From: Aquisalibacillus elongatus
GTDB taxonomy: Bacteria > Bacillota > Bacilli > Bacillales > Alkalibacillaceae
Assembly: GCF_003843875.1 (NCBI RefSeq)
Contig: NZ_RKRF01000007.1
Coordinates: forward strand, 434,001-498,000
DNA: 64,000 nucleotides
Direction: 5' to 3'
A program made the position numbers and the translations under genes. The stretch's first letter is position 1. Each line of letters begins with the position of its first letter. The notes under the pieces are model-generated. The model worked only from the letters and a program-made list of their open reading frames with translations, was not told the origin of the DNA and did not search any database. Positions 38,361-47,484 of the stretch are shown here, in pieces.

Positions 38361-38969
38361 ATGAGAAAAACTCAAGCAGAGATTGTGAAGCAATTATCAC
38401 ATAGAGAATTAATGTTAAATGTATATTTCTCTCAATTACTTTTCCTAGGTTTGGCAATAGTGTTTGCTATTTTTATGTTTCAAGATATATCTGATTTGTT
38501 TCAGCTATTTAAATGGAACCCTAGAGAGATTTTATTATTTGGGTTAGTACCAGGATTATTAGTCGTTCTCATTGATATTCTATTAATCCGCTGGTTGCCA
38601 GAAAAAGCTTATGATGACGGTGGGATCAATCAGAAAGTCTTTGAGAATGCCTCAATCACTGGAATATTCTTAATCGCTTTAGTCGTTAGTGTTTCTGAGG
38701 AGCTCCTATTTAGAGGTGTTATTCAAACAAACTTTGGGTATATATTTGCTAGTTTAATTTTTGCATTAATACACTTTAGGTATTTAAAAAAAATAGTACT
38801 TCTAGTCTCTGTTTTACTTCTTTCATTTTTGATAGGTTATATGTATGTATTAACCGAGAATTTACTCGTAACCATTACAGCTCATTTTACTATTGATTTT
38901 CTATTAGGAATTTATTATCGTTTACGCAGGAGTGACATCAATGGAACAGAAAAAACAACTACATCATGA
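38361..38969 (+). CDS. ypbD: CPBP-family intramembrane metalloprotease (YpbD-like)
   Basis: A 202-residue polytopic membrane protein of the CPBP/Abi (Rce1-like) family. Signature motifs are EELLFRG (about residues 113-119) and FALIHF with a metal-binding His (about 133-138), plus a third HF motif late in the protein. Six or so hydrophobic stretches. Located after recQ as in B. subtilis ypbD. Substrate unknown. Confidence 0.85.
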   Translation: MRKTQAEIVKQLSHRELMLNVYFSQLLFLGLAIVFAIFMFQDISDLFQLFKWNPREILLFGLVPGLLVVLIDILLIRWLPEKAYDDGGINQKVFENASITGIFLIALVVSVSEELLFRGVIQTNFGYIFASLIFALIHFRYLKKIVLLVSVLLLSFLIGYMYVLTENLLVTITAHFTIDFLLGIYYRLRRSDINGTEKTTTS

Positions 38970-39186
38970 TATACAAGAAGAAGTTGATGTATTAGAGCTA
39001 CCCCCAAGAAGCCAAAAACATCAAAAGAGTAGCAGTAGCAGTAGAAGTAAAAATGATAAGAAGACAAAAAAACAAGATCAACAAAACTCATTAATAGTCA
39101 ATAAAGCTATTTTGAATGTTATTGTAGTTTTATTTATCTTAATCATCATTGCAGTACCAGTAGCATATCATTACTGGTTACAATAA
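38941..39186 (+). CDS. small basic membrane protein, possible truncated YpbE
   Basis: An 81-residue protein. An acidic start (EEVDVLELPP) is followed by a Ser/Lys-rich tract (about residues 27-50) and a membrane span near 56-78, with only a few residues beyond. The ATG at 38941 is 8 nt from AGGAG and overlaps ypbD by 29 bases. B. subtilis ypbE, at this location, encodes a similar N-terminus with a membrane span and then a LysM domain; no LysM is present before the stop here. Assignment to YpbE is by position and composition only. Confidence 0.65.
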   Translation: MEQKKQLHHDIQEEVDVLELPPRSQKHQKSSSSSRSKNDKKTKKQDQQNSLIVNKAILNVIVVLFILIIIAVPVAYHYWLQ

Positions 39187-39386
39187 GATGACACTTTATA
39201 AATATTACTTATATATTTTAAAATGTTTTATGGAAACTAATGCATTTTGGCAGGATTTTGTTATTAATAATCGAAATCGTTAATTTATCCATACGTATAA
39301 AAATATATTCAATAACTTTAAATGATACAGGCAATTTTAACTTAGGTAGGAACATAAGATAATAGTGAGATGGTGGAGGTGGTTAC

Positions 39387-39962
39387 GTGCGATTAGAACG
39401 TTTGAGCGTTAACCAATTTAAGATATTTTTGACTTATGACGACTTAAATGAACGCGGTTATTCAAAAGAAGACCTTTGGAATAATTTGCCGAAAGCAAAT
39501 CAGTTGTTTCAGGATATGTTATATGAAGCTTGTGAAGAATTAAATATGGATTTAGATGGTATGTTAATGGTCAAAGTGCATATGTTGCAAGCTCAAGGGA
39601 TGATTATTATTGTTACTCAAAATGATCAGGAGCAAAACGAAAATGACGAGTATATTGAGTTGAAAGTAACCATGGATGAGAGTAAAGAGATGATTTTTGT
39701 ATTCCAGGATATTGAAGATGTGATTCAGGCTGCAAAAGGGATTCAATATCAGTATGATTTGAATGCCAGTTTATATGTACATGATGATGTTTATTATCTT
39801 CATATTAGTGAACCTACATTAACCGAAAAAATAAGATTAGACCTCATCTCTGTATTATCCGAATATGCATCTCCTAGTACAATGACTTCATTTATCCTTA
39901 GAGAACACGGGAATTTAATTATAAATAATAATGCTCTACAAACCGTTGTAAGGTATTTCTAA
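39387..39962 (+). CDS. mecB: MecA-family adaptor protein (MecB/YpbH)
   Basis: A 191-residue protein of the MecA family, adaptors that deliver substrates to ClpC-ClpP; MecA acts on ComK, MecB (YpbH) is its paralogue. The N-terminal MRLERLSVNQFKIFLTYDDLNERGYSKEDLW is diagnostic, then an acidic linker (about 75-95) and the C-terminal ClpC-binding domain. Position upstream of gudB and length of about 190 residues favour MecB over MecA. It starts with GTG, 7 nt from GGAGG. Confidence 0.88.
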   Translation: MRLERLSVNQFKIFLTYDDLNERGYSKEDLWNNLPKANQLFQDMLYEACEELNMDLDGMLMVKVHMLQAQGMIIIVTQNDQEQNENDEYIELKVTMDESKEMIFVFQDIEDVIQAAKGIQYQYDLNASLYVHDDVYYLHISEPTLTEKIRLDLISVLSEYASPSTMTSFILREHGNLIINNNALQTVVRYF

Positions 39963-39976
39963 TTGAGGTGAATAAA

Positions 39977-40906
39977 TTGAAAATAGCAGTATTGTATGGC
40001 GGTACATCAAAAGAAAGAGAAGTGTCATTGTCTACCGGAAAAGGAATTATTCAAGCTTTAAAAAAATTAAATCACGATGTTATTGGGATTGATTTTAACC
40101 CCAGGGATCTCAATCATACGATGGAACATATACAAGATGTGGATCTAGTGTTTATAGGGCTACATGGAAAGCAAGGGGAAGACGGGACCGTACAAGGACT
40201 GTTAGAGCTAATGGGTATTCCTTATATTGGTTCAGGCGTTTTAGCCTCTTCATTAGCGATGGATAAATCAAAAGCAAAGCAAATTTTTTATATGCAAGGA
40301 ATTCCTGTGGCTAAAGGTAAAACATATGGAAATCATGAGCTACAAAAATACATTATAGATGATATAAAAAATGAGTTTGAACTCCCATTTGTGATAAAGC
40401 CAAATCAAGAAGGATCTACTTTAGGTCTTTCTATTGTTAATGATCAGGAGGAAATCGAGCGCGCTGTTCAAACTGCTTTTAAACATGATTTTGAAATATT
40501 AGTTGAAGAATATGTCAAAGGACGCGAACTGACCTGTGCTGTTATAGGGAAACAAGGAGGAGAATATTCGCTTCCTGTTATTGAAATCATACCTAAAAGT
40601 GAATTTTATGATTATGAATCTAAATATTCTCAAGGTGGTAGTGAGCATATTTGCCCTGCAAATATTTCAGAGGAGCTAACAAAACAAATTCAAGAGTATG
40701 CTGTTAAGGCTCACCGTTCGCTTGGTTGCGAAACCTATTCAAGAGTGGATTTTATTTTAAATGACCAAAATGAACCGATTATTCTTGAAGTCAATACATT
40801 ACCAGGCATGACACCAACAAGTTTATATCCTGATGCTGCTAAAGCTGTTCAGATGACTTATGAAGAGATGCTTGAGAAGTTTATCAAGTTGACTTTAGAG
40901 GAATAG
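39977..40906 (+). CDS. ddl: D-alanine--D-alanine ligase
   Basis: A 309-residue ATP-grasp ligase making D-Ala-D-Ala for peptidoglycan. Motifs GGTSKEREVSL, FIGLHGKQGEDGTVQG, GSGVLASSLAMDK, EEYVKGRELTCAV and the C-terminal EVNTLPGMTPTS are all present. The start is likely TTG at 39977, 8 nt from GAGG; the GTG at 39968 is part of that ribosome site. It lies 14 bp after mecB, so the two may be co-transcribed. B. subtilis ddl is elsewhere on the chromosome. Confidence 0.94.
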   Translation: MKIAVLYGGTSKEREVSLSTGKGIIQALKKLNHDVIGIDFNPRDLNHTMEHIQDVDLVFIGLHGKQGEDGTVQGLLELMGIPYIGSGVLASSLAMDKSKAKQIFYMQGIPVAKGKTYGNHELQKYIIDDIKNEFELPFVIKPNQEGSTLGLSIVNDQEEIERAVQTAFKHDFEILVEEYVKGRELTCAVIGKQGGEYSLPVIEIIPKSEFYDYESKYSQGGSEHICPANISEELTKQIQEYAVKAHRSLGCETYSRVDFILNDQNEPIILEVNTLPGMTPTSLYPDAAKAVQMTYEEMLEKFIKLTLEE

Positions 40907-40923
40907 TATAAGTAGTTCGTTTT

Positions 40924-40951
40924 AGTTCAAATATATGAATAGTTTTGAACT
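40924..40951. repeat. short inverted repeat after ddl
   Basis: AGTTCAAA (40924-40931) and TTTGAACT (40944-40951) can pair, but no T-run follows. A weak terminator or operator; function uncertain. Confidence 0.3.
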
Positions 40952-40994
40952 CATAAAGAAGAATATAAGCAGGGAAAAATGTGGTTGAATTATG

Positions 40995-41022
40995 TTGCAT
41001 AATCATTACGAGGATGTATACT
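40995..41022 (+). promoter_or_regulatory. candidate sigma-A promoter of gudB
   Basis: TTGCAT (40995-41000) and TATACT (41017-41022) are separated by 16 bp, 60 bp before the gudB start. Each hexamer matches consensus in five of six or close to it. Confidence 0.55.
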
Positions 41023-41081
41023 AGTCATTGAAAGAACTATTTTTATTATTATTTCTTGTTTTGAATATAGGAGGTAAACAC

Positions 41082-42350
41082 ATGGTAGCCGATAAGCAAG
41101 CAGATTCTAATAAGTCAGATGATATTTTATTGTCAACTCAAGAAGTGATTAAAACTGCCTTGAATAAACTGGGTTATCCTGAAGAAGCGTACGAGTTAAT
41201 GAAAGAACCTGTCCGAATGATGACGGTTAGAATTCCGGTTAGAATGGACGATGGTAAGATTAAAATTTTTACTGGATATAGAGCTCAACATAATGATGCA
41301 GTTGGCCCTACAAAAGGTGGAGTTCGTTTTCACCCGAATGTTACAGAAAATGAAGTCAGAGCATTATCAATTTGGATGAGCCTGAAAGCTGGAATTGTTG
41401 ATTTACCATATGGTGGAGGTAAAGGTGGTATCATTTGTGATCCACGTAAGATGTCTTTTAGAGAATTAGAGGCATTAAGCCGTGGATATGTTCGTGCCAT
41501 CTCTCAGATTGTTGGACCAACAAAAGATATCCCAGCTCCTGATGTGTTCACGAACTCACAAATTATGGCTTGGATGATGGATGAATACAGTCGTATTGAC
41601 GAATTTAATAATCCAGGATTTATTACGGGTAAACCTATTGTTTTAGGTGGTTCACACGGAAGAGAATCTGCTACAGCAAAAGGTGTCACAATTTGTATTG
41701 AAGAAGCGTGTAAAAAACTCGGGATAGAGATAAAAGGTGCACGTGTAGTTGTACAAGGTTTCGGTAATGCTGGAAGCTTTTTAGCTAAATTCATGTATGA
41801 TATGGGAGCAAAAATTATTGCCATATCAGATGCTGAAGGTGCATTACATGATCCAGATGGCTTGGATATTGATTACTTATTAGATCGCCGTGACAGCTTT
41901 GGAACGGTTACTAACTTATTCGAAGATACGATCTCAAATGAAGAGATGTTGGAATTGGATACGGATATTTTAGTCCCAGCTGCAATTGAAAATCAAATTA
42001 CTAAGGATAATGCACATAACATTAAGGCAAGCATCGTTGTTGAAGCTGCTAATGGTCCAACAACACTTGAAGCAACGAAGATCTTAACAGAACGAGACAT
42101 ATTAATCGTCCCAGACGTTTTAGCATCATCTGGGGGTGTGACGGTATCCTACTTTGAGTGGGTACAAAATAACCAAGGTTATTATTGGAAAGAAGAAGAA
42201 GTGCAAGAGAAACTTCGCGAAGTATTAGTGAAGTCGTTTAACAACGTATATACCACAGCGCAAAATCGTCAAATCGATATGAGGTTAGCTGCATATATGG
42301 TTGGTGTAAGAAAACTAACTGAAGCGGCTCGTTTCCGCGGTTGGATTTAA
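41082..42350 (+). CDS. gudB: NAD-dependent glutamate dehydrogenase
   Basis: A 422-residue enzyme deaminating glutamate to 2-oxoglutarate. The glutamate-binding and catalytic Lys segments KGGVRFHP and PYGGGKGGI are intact, and the NAD-binding motif GFGNAG follows near residue 230. The start is the ATG at 41082, 7 nt from AGGAGG; the longer frame's hydrophobic N-terminal extension lies upstream of that site and is spurious. Position next to ypdA matches gudB rather than rocG. The inactivating 9-bp duplication known in laboratory B. subtilis is not seen. Confidence 0.94.
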   Translation: MVADKQADSNKSDDILLSTQEVIKTALNKLGYPEEAYELMKEPVRMMTVRIPVRMDDGKIKIFTGYRAQHNDAVGPTKGGVRFHPNVTENEVRALSIWMSLKAGIVDLPYGGGKGGIICDPRKMSFRELEALSRGYVRAISQIVGPTKDIPAPDVFTNSQIMAWMMDEYSRIDEFNNPGFITGKPIVLGGSHGRESATAKGVTICIEEACKKLGIEIKGARVVVQGFGNAGSFLAKFMYDMGAKIIAISDAEGALHDPDGLDIDYLLDRRDSFGTVTNLFEDTISNEEMLELDTDILVPAAIENQITKDNAHNIKASIVVEAANGPTTLEATKILTERDILIVPDVLASSGGVTVSYFEWVQNNQGYYWKEEEVQEKLREVLVKSFNNVYTTAQNRQIDMRLAAYMVGVRKLTEAARFRGWI

Positions 42351-42377
42351 AGTGTGGATATTTGATATTTGTAGAAC

Positions 42378-42412
42378 AATCTCCTATCATAGTTTTGGTA
42401 GGAGATTTTCGT
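42378..42412 (+). terminator. gudB terminator
   Basis: AATCTCCTA (42378-42386) pairs with TAGGAGATT (42399-42407), followed by TTCGT. Confidence 0.7.
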
Positions 42413-42434
42413 ACGTTTAGGAGTGGAGAGTAAG

Positions 42435-43421
42435 ATGCAGAAAGAAGAAGTCATCATAATAGGTGCAGGCCCGTGTGGTCTATCGGCTGCTTTAAAATTG
42501 AGAGAAAAAGGCATCGATCCGTTACTAATTGAAAAAGGAAATGTGGCGAATGCGATTTACCATTACCCAACACATCAGATGTTTTTTAGCTCTAGTGAAA
42601 AACTAGAAATCGGAGATATACCATTTATTTCAGAACGTCAAAAACCAGTTCGAAACGAGGCTTTAACTTACTATCGAACTGTAGCTAAGCGTAATGAGCT
42701 TCGAATCAATAATTATGAAAGAGTGACAAAAATAGAGCCAGAAGGCGATCAGTTTCATATTCATTCAGAAACGTCAATTGGAGAAACGAGTTATTACGTC
42801 GCTGATCATATAATTATTGCTACAGGCTATTACGACCATCCTAATAAACTTGGAATAAAGGGTGAGGAATTACCTCATGTAAGCCATTATTTTAAAGAGG
42901 CTCATCCATTTTTTAATAAGAAAGTAACTGTAATTGGAGGTAAGAACTCGGCCGTAGACGCAACACTAGAATTAGAGAAGGCAGGGGCTGATGTGACCGT
43001 CCTATATCGTGGTTTAGATTATTCCCCAAGTGTGAAACCATGGATATTGCCATTATTTGAATCATTAGTTAGACATAAAAAAATTAATATGTACTTTAAT
43101 GCAAATGTTATAGAAATTAGACCAAAAGACGTATTGGCTGTCATTGATGGTAAAGAACAAGTTATTGAATCGGATTACGTATTTGCTATGATTGGTTATC
43201 ACCCTAATCAAAACTTCCTTAAAAATATTGGAATTGACATTGATTATGAAACGGGCCGCCCCATGTTTGATCGTCATACAATGGAAACTAATGTACCAAA
43301 TGTTTATATTGCCGGTGTCATTGCAGCAGGATACAATAATAACGAAATCTTCATTGAGAACGGCAGGCACCATGGTGAATTAATTGCAGAGCATATTACG
43401 TTAAAAAAGAAAAATAGGTGA
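42435..43421 (+). CDS. ypdA: bacillithiol disulfide reductase YpdA
   Basis: A 328-residue FAD/NADPH-dependent oxidoreductase of the thioredoxin-reductase-like fold, without the CxxC redox pair. The FAD motif IIGAGPCGLSAA is at the N-terminus and the NADPH motif VIGGKNSAVDA near residue 170. YpdA (Bdr) reduces bacillithiol disulfide. The ATG at 42435 follows GGAG by 6 nt; the GTG at 42423 lies in the ribosome site. The stop overlaps the leader of ansA. Confidence 0.9.
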   Translation: MQKEEVIIIGAGPCGLSAALKLREKGIDPLLIEKGNVANAIYHYPTHQMFFSSSEKLEIGDIPFISERQKPVRNEALTYYRTVAKRNELRINNYERVTKIEPEGDQFHIHSETSIGETSYYVADHIIIATGYYDHPNKLGIKGEELPHVSHYFKEAHPFFNKKVTVIGGKNSAVDATLELEKAGADVTVLYRGLDYSPSVKPWILPLFESLVRHKKINMYFNANVIEIRPKDVLAVIDGKEQVIESDYVFAMIGYHPNQNFLKNIGIDIDYETGRPMFDRHTMETNVPNVYIAGVIAAGYNNNEIFIENGRHHGELIAEHITLKKKNR

Positions 43422-43426
43422 AGTCG

Positions 43427-44383
43427 ATGAAAAAAGTCATTTTAATTACAACTGGTGGTACTATTGCTAGTAAACCAAACGAAAACAGTGGGAAATTAAC
43501 TTCAGGAGCAATGACAGGTGAAGAGTTAGCTTCTTTATGTGATCTTCCTAACGAAATTCAAATTGAAATTGATTCAGCTTTTCAAAAACCTAGCGCCCAT
43601 TTAACATCAGAAGACTGGTTGTTATTAAAAGAGAAAGTGGACTATTATTTTGAAGACCCTAATATAGACGGGGCTGTTATTACACATGGAACAGATACTT
43701 TGGAAGAAACGGCATACTTCCTTGATCTAACGATTAACGACCATCGTCCTGTTGTTGTAACAGGTTCTCAACGTTCTATTTCAGATTTAGGAAGTGATGT
43801 ATATATTAATTTACGACATGCAATCTATTCTGCATGTAGTGAGGACCTTCAACATTGTGGAACAGTTGTCGTATTTAATGAACGAATTTTTGCAGCTAAG
43901 CACGTTAAGAAGGAACATGCGAGTAATATTCAAGGGTTTAATGCTTTTGGTTTTGGCTATTTAGGTATTATCGATAATGATGAGGTTAAAGTTTTTCAAA
44001 AACCAATTAAACGAGAAACGTACCAACTTCAACACCCATTACCAAGAGTAGATATTGTGAAATGCTATACGGATGCAGACGGAACAGTCATAAATGCTTT
44101 AAGAGAATCCGGTACGAAAGGTATTATTATAGAAGGGGTTGGCCGTGGTCAAGTACCTCCACTGATGATGCCAGCAATCAAACAAAGCTTAAATGAAAAT
44201 GTAGTAATCGTTATTTCTACAGCATCTGAAGAAGGTGCTGTTTACCCTACATATGATTATGAAGGTAGTGCTTATGACCTTATAAATCAAGGTGTCATTT
44301 TAGGGAGCGATTTAGATAGTAAAAAGGCGAAAGTTAAACTGGCAGTTCAGCTTGCTTCTTTAGAAACGGGATTTAAATTTTAA
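43427..44383 (+). CDS. ansA: L-asparaginase, type I
   Basis: A 318-residue asparaginase hydrolysing asparagine to aspartate and ammonia. The nucleophile Thr lies in TTGGTIASK near the start and the second signature THGTDTLEETAYFLDLT near residue 85. There is no signal peptide, so it is cytoplasmic. The ATG at 43427 is 8 nt from AGG of the site overlapping the ypdA stop. Often found at this place in Bacilli. Confidence 0.93.
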   Translation: MKKVILITTGGTIASKPNENSGKLTSGAMTGEELASLCDLPNEIQIEIDSAFQKPSAHLTSEDWLLLKEKVDYYFEDPNIDGAVITHGTDTLEETAYFLDLTINDHRPVVVTGSQRSISDLGSDVYINLRHAIYSACSEDLQHCGTVVVFNERIFAAKHVKKEHASNIQGFNAFGFGYLGIIDNDEVKVFQKPIKRETYQLQHPLPRVDIVKCYTDADGTVINALRESGTKGIIIEGVGRGQVPPLMMPAIKQSLNENVVIVISTASEEGAVYPTYDYEGSAYDLINQGVILGSDLDSKKAKVKLAVQLASLETGFKF

Positions 44384-44385
44384 GA

Positions 44386-44417
44386 AAAGCCGACATATTC
44401 TTTGTCGGCTTTTTTAT
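44386..44417 (+). terminator. ypdA-ansA terminator
   Basis: AAAGCCGACA (44386-44395) pairs with TGTCGGCTTT (44403-44412), followed by T's. Confidence 0.92.
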
Positions 44418-44493
44418 ATTTTATAGAATATAAACGCGGAAAAAACAAAAGATAATAGAGCGTATTAGTTTGTAATGAGGAGGAAGAACAACA

Positions 44494-45360
44494 TTGAATA
44501 GGCTTTCGTTTCTCAAAGTAACTATAGTCAGTATTACGTTATGTTTTGGTATTTTAACGGCTAATCAATCTTCTGAAGCATTTACAGATCAAGTTATTCA
44601 ACAAGGGACAGTAGGTGAAGATGTCATTGAACTTCAATCTCGGCTTCAGTACATTGGTTTTTATAACGGAAAAATAGATGGCGTATTTGGTTGGGGGACT
44701 TACTGGGCAGTTAGAAATTTTCAAGAAGAATTTGGGTTAGAAATTGATGGTTTAGTTGGGCAAGAGACGAAAGATAAGCTAATTAAAGCTTCTGAGTATG
44801 ACCAAGATTGGGTACAGGAGCAAATAAGACAGGGAAATGAGTTTTCCCATTATGGTGGTCAAAAACGTCCATGGTCTGAAGCTCAACAACAATCTCAAAA
44901 TCAAGGTCAAGGTGGAGGAGAACAACCACAAGGTGAACAAGGCCAAACTGCTGAAGGAGAAGGACAACCGCAAGAACCAACGGCTACGAATGTTCCTAAA
45001 GGGTTCTCTCAAAATGATATTCAATTAATGACACAAGCTGTTTATTCAGAATCTAGAGGTGAACCATATTCAGGTCAAGTTGCTGTTGCAGCAGTTATCT
45101 TAAATCGATTAGAAGATTCAACGTTTCCTGATTCTATTTCAGGTATCGTATTTGAACCTTTAGCATTTACGGCTGTTGCAGACGGGCAGTTTTATATGGA
45201 CCCAGATGAACAGTCGAAAGAGGCTGTACTTGATGCCATTAATGGATGGGACCCATCAGGTGGTGCAACATACTATTTTAATCCAGATACAGCAACGTCG
45301 GATTGGATATGGTCTAGGCCACAAATTAAAAAAATCGGAAAGCATATATTTTGTAAGTAG
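44494..45360 (+). CDS. sleB: spore cortex-lytic enzyme SleB
   Basis: A 288-residue lytic transglycosylase that degrades muramic-lactam-containing cortex in germination. Signal peptide at about 1-30; a peptidoglycan-binding domain at 35-95 (VGEDVIELQSRLQYIGFYNGKIDGVFG); a Gln/Gly-rich low-complexity linker at about 130-165; and the catalytic domain from 170, with the active-site Glu in YSESRGEP. It starts with TTG, 10 nt from GAGGAGG. ypeB follows, its usual partner. Confidence 0.94.
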   Translation: MNRLSFLKVTIVSITLCFGILTANQSSEAFTDQVIQQGTVGEDVIELQSRLQYIGFYNGKIDGVFGWGTYWAVRNFQEEFGLEIDGLVGQETKDKLIKASEYDQDWVQEQIRQGNEFSHYGGQKRPWSEAQQQSQNQGQGGGEQPQGEQGQTAEGEGQPQEPTATNVPKGFSQNDIQLMTQAVYSESRGEPYSGQVAVAAVILNRLEDSTFPDSISGIVFEPLAFTAVADGQFYMDPDEQSKEAVLDAINGWDPSGGATYYFNPDTATSDWIWSRPQIKKIGKHIFCK

Positions 45361-45375
45361 ATTGGAGGTCTATAC

Positions 45376-46719
45376 GTGATACGTTGGATACTTTATATAG
45401 TCTTACTCATTGGGTTTATAGGTGCTATTATATACGGTTATCAGGAGCACCAGGAGAAAAATGCTGTATTAATACAAGCGGAGAATAACTATCAGCGGGC
45501 TTTTCATGACTTAACATACCGTATAGATTTGTTAAATGAGAAAATTGGTACGGTAATGGCAATGAATACGCCTGAAAATTTATCACCTCAATTAACTGAA
45601 ATCTGGAAAATATCATCAGAAGCTCAAGCGGATGTCGGCCAATTACCACTAACCTTACTACCATTTAATAAAACGGAAGAATTTCTGAGCAATATTGGTG
45701 AATTCTCCTATCGTGTAGCGATTAGGGGATTGGATGAAAATCCGTTAAATGATGATGAAAAACAATTGCTTAGTGAGCTTCACGATAGCTCTAATGAAAT
45801 TAAGCGTGAGTTAAGGACGGTTCAACATGAGGTGTTAGATCAAGGACTACGATGGATGGATGTTGAAGTTGCATTAGCTACTAATGAACCAGGAGATAAC
45901 ACGATTGTTGATGGTCTACAAACAATTGAAAAAAATACAGAGCAATTTAATAGTAATGACAATGAGGGTGTATTTACCTTAGATAATAAGACAAACAAGG
46001 AAGAGATCAAATTCGACGGTCGAACTTATGACGAAAGTGAAATAAAAGATCTAGTAAGAGAACAATTTGAATTAGAAAACGATATTGAACTAAATGTAAC
46101 TGAAACAGGTGAAGGCTCAGATATTCCGATGTATAACGTTTCCTTTGATACTGGAGATCTCCATGGATATGCAGAGGTAACGCAACAAGGTGGAAATATG
46201 ATCTCGTATATGTTGACAAGAGATATGGGTGAAGCTGAGATTGGGCTTAATGAAGCTATGAATCAGGCTCAAGATTTATTAAGTGGCTTAGGTTATGAAG
46301 AGATTCAGATGGTTGAAAGCTCGCAATACGAAAAAGTCGGGGTGTTTCGTTTTGTAAGAGAAGAAGATGGCGTTTTATATTATCCTGACAGCCTTCAAGT
46401 AAAAGTAGCACTGGATGAAGGGGATATTGTAGGCTTAACTGCTAGAGATTATATTATAAACACAACTGCACGTGAAGATGTTGATTTCACAGAAAACATA
46501 TCTGAAGAAGAAGCAGAAGAGTATGTTAACCCTAATATCGAAATAATGGAAACAAGAAAAGCCGTCATTGAAAATGATTTAGGCGATGAAGTATTGTGTT
46601 ATGAATTGATTGGAACCTTAAATGACCAAACTTATCGAGTTTATATTAACACTAGTGATGGTTTTGAAGAAAAAGTAGAGCGACTTCAACAATCAGAAGA
46701 AATATATGGCATGGATTAA
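45376..46719 (+). CDS. ypeB: germination protein YpeB
   Basis: A 447-residue spore inner-membrane protein needed for SleB localisation and stability. An N-terminal membrane span (about 3-21) is followed by a long helical region and C-terminal PepSY-like repeats from about 215 (e.g. NEAMNQAQDLLSGLGYEE). It starts with GTG, 7 nt from GGAGG, 15 bp after sleB; the two form an operon expected to be sigma-G controlled. Confidence 0.92.
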   Translation: MIRWILYIVLLIGFIGAIIYGYQEHQEKNAVLIQAENNYQRAFHDLTYRIDLLNEKIGTVMAMNTPENLSPQLTEIWKISSEAQADVGQLPLTLLPFNKTEEFLSNIGEFSYRVAIRGLDENPLNDDEKQLLSELHDSSNEIKRELRTVQHEVLDQGLRWMDVEVALATNEPGDNTIVDGLQTIEKNTEQFNSNDNEGVFTLDNKTNKEEIKFDGRTYDESEIKDLVREQFELENDIELNVTETGEGSDIPMYNVSFDTGDLHGYAEVTQQGGNMISYMLTRDMGEAEIGLNEAMNQAQDLLSGLGYEEIQMVESSQYEKVGVFRFVREEDGVLYYPDSLQVKVALDEGDIVGLTARDYIINTTAREDVDFTENISEEEAEEYVNPNIEIMETRKAVIENDLGDEVLCYELIGTLNDQTYRVYINTSDGFEEKVERLQQSEEIYGMD

Positions 46720-46721
46720 AT

Positions 46722-46752
46722 GGGAAGGCAATTTTTGTCTTCCCCTTTTTCA
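46722..46752 (+). terminator. sleB-ypeB terminator
   Basis: GGGAAG (46722-46727) pairs with CTTCCC (46739-46744), followed by CTTTTTC and further T's. The stem is short. Confidence 0.7.
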
Positions 46753-46796
46753 TTTTTTTTGACATAATAATAGTAACTCTAATCGGGGGAGATACT

Positions 46797-47465
46797 ATGT
46801 TCAAAATCGGTCAACGTTTATCAATCGAAACATTTAAAGATGGTGAAGTAGATGAACAATTTCAATGTCGAATTGTTGAAGTTAGTCAAAAGACAATCTA
46901 TATAGACTATCCTGTCAATGAAAGAACAGGACGATCTTCTTTATTTTTGGATGGATCGGAGTTTAAAGTATCTTATGTTCATGAAGATGGTAATGTCTAC
47001 ACTTTTTCTTCAGAGGTTATGGAACGTAAAAAGATTAAAATACCGGTACTAGCCATTCATAAACCTAATCCAAAAGACATTCGCAAAATTCAGCGCCGCG
47101 AATATGTTCGTGTAGATGTATCACTGGATGTTGCTATCCATCCATATACTGAAGAATTAAACCCGCTTATGACTAGAACTATTGATATAAGTGGCGGAGG
47201 CGTGGCTGTCGTTGGGGATGGCGGTCAGTTGAATTATCAGCCAGGAGATCAGATGAAAATAACGCTTGTTCTTCCTTTCAGTTCAACGCATTATAATTAT
47301 TTACTTACAGATGTAGAGGTTGTAAGATGTATTATGGGTTCTGGAAATGAACCTTCTAAGATTACATATAAATTTGTTAATATTACGGATCAAAATAGAG
47401 AAAAGATTATTAAGTACTGTTTTGAAAAACAGCTAGAAAACCGCAGAAAAACAATTAATCGATAA
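46797..47465 (+). CDS. ypfA: PilZ-domain cyclic-di-GMP receptor (YpfA, YcgR-like)
   Basis: A 222-residue protein with an N-terminal YcgR/PilZN domain (1-95) and a C-terminal PilZ domain. The c-di-GMP motifs are RREYVR (about 100-105) and DISGGG (130-135). B. subtilis YpfA (DgrA) binds c-di-GMP and slows flagellar rotation. It lies upstream of cmk as in B. subtilis. Confidence 0.92.
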   Translation: MFKIGQRLSIETFKDGEVDEQFQCRIVEVSQKTIYIDYPVNERTGRSSLFLDGSEFKVSYVHEDGNVYTFSSEVMERKKIKIPVLAIHKPNPKDIRKIQRREYVRVDVSLDVAIHPYTEELNPLMTRTIDISGGGVAVVGDGGQLNYQPGDQMKITLVLPFSSTHYNYLLTDVEVVRCIMGSGNEPSKITYKFVNITDQNREKIIKYCFEKQLENRRKTINR

Positions 47466-47484
47466 CAACTAGGGGGTAGCTCTG

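Noticed and set aside
41028..41081. Hydrophobic N-terminal extension of glutamate dehydrogenase
   Set aside because: It precedes the AGGAGG site and glutamate dehydrogenases of this family are cytoplasmic; the ATG at 41082 is better.
44880..45000. Gln/Gly-rich tract in sleB as a tandem repeat or CRISPR-like array
   Set aside because: It is a low-complexity protein linker between two domains in frame, with no spacer-repeat regularity.
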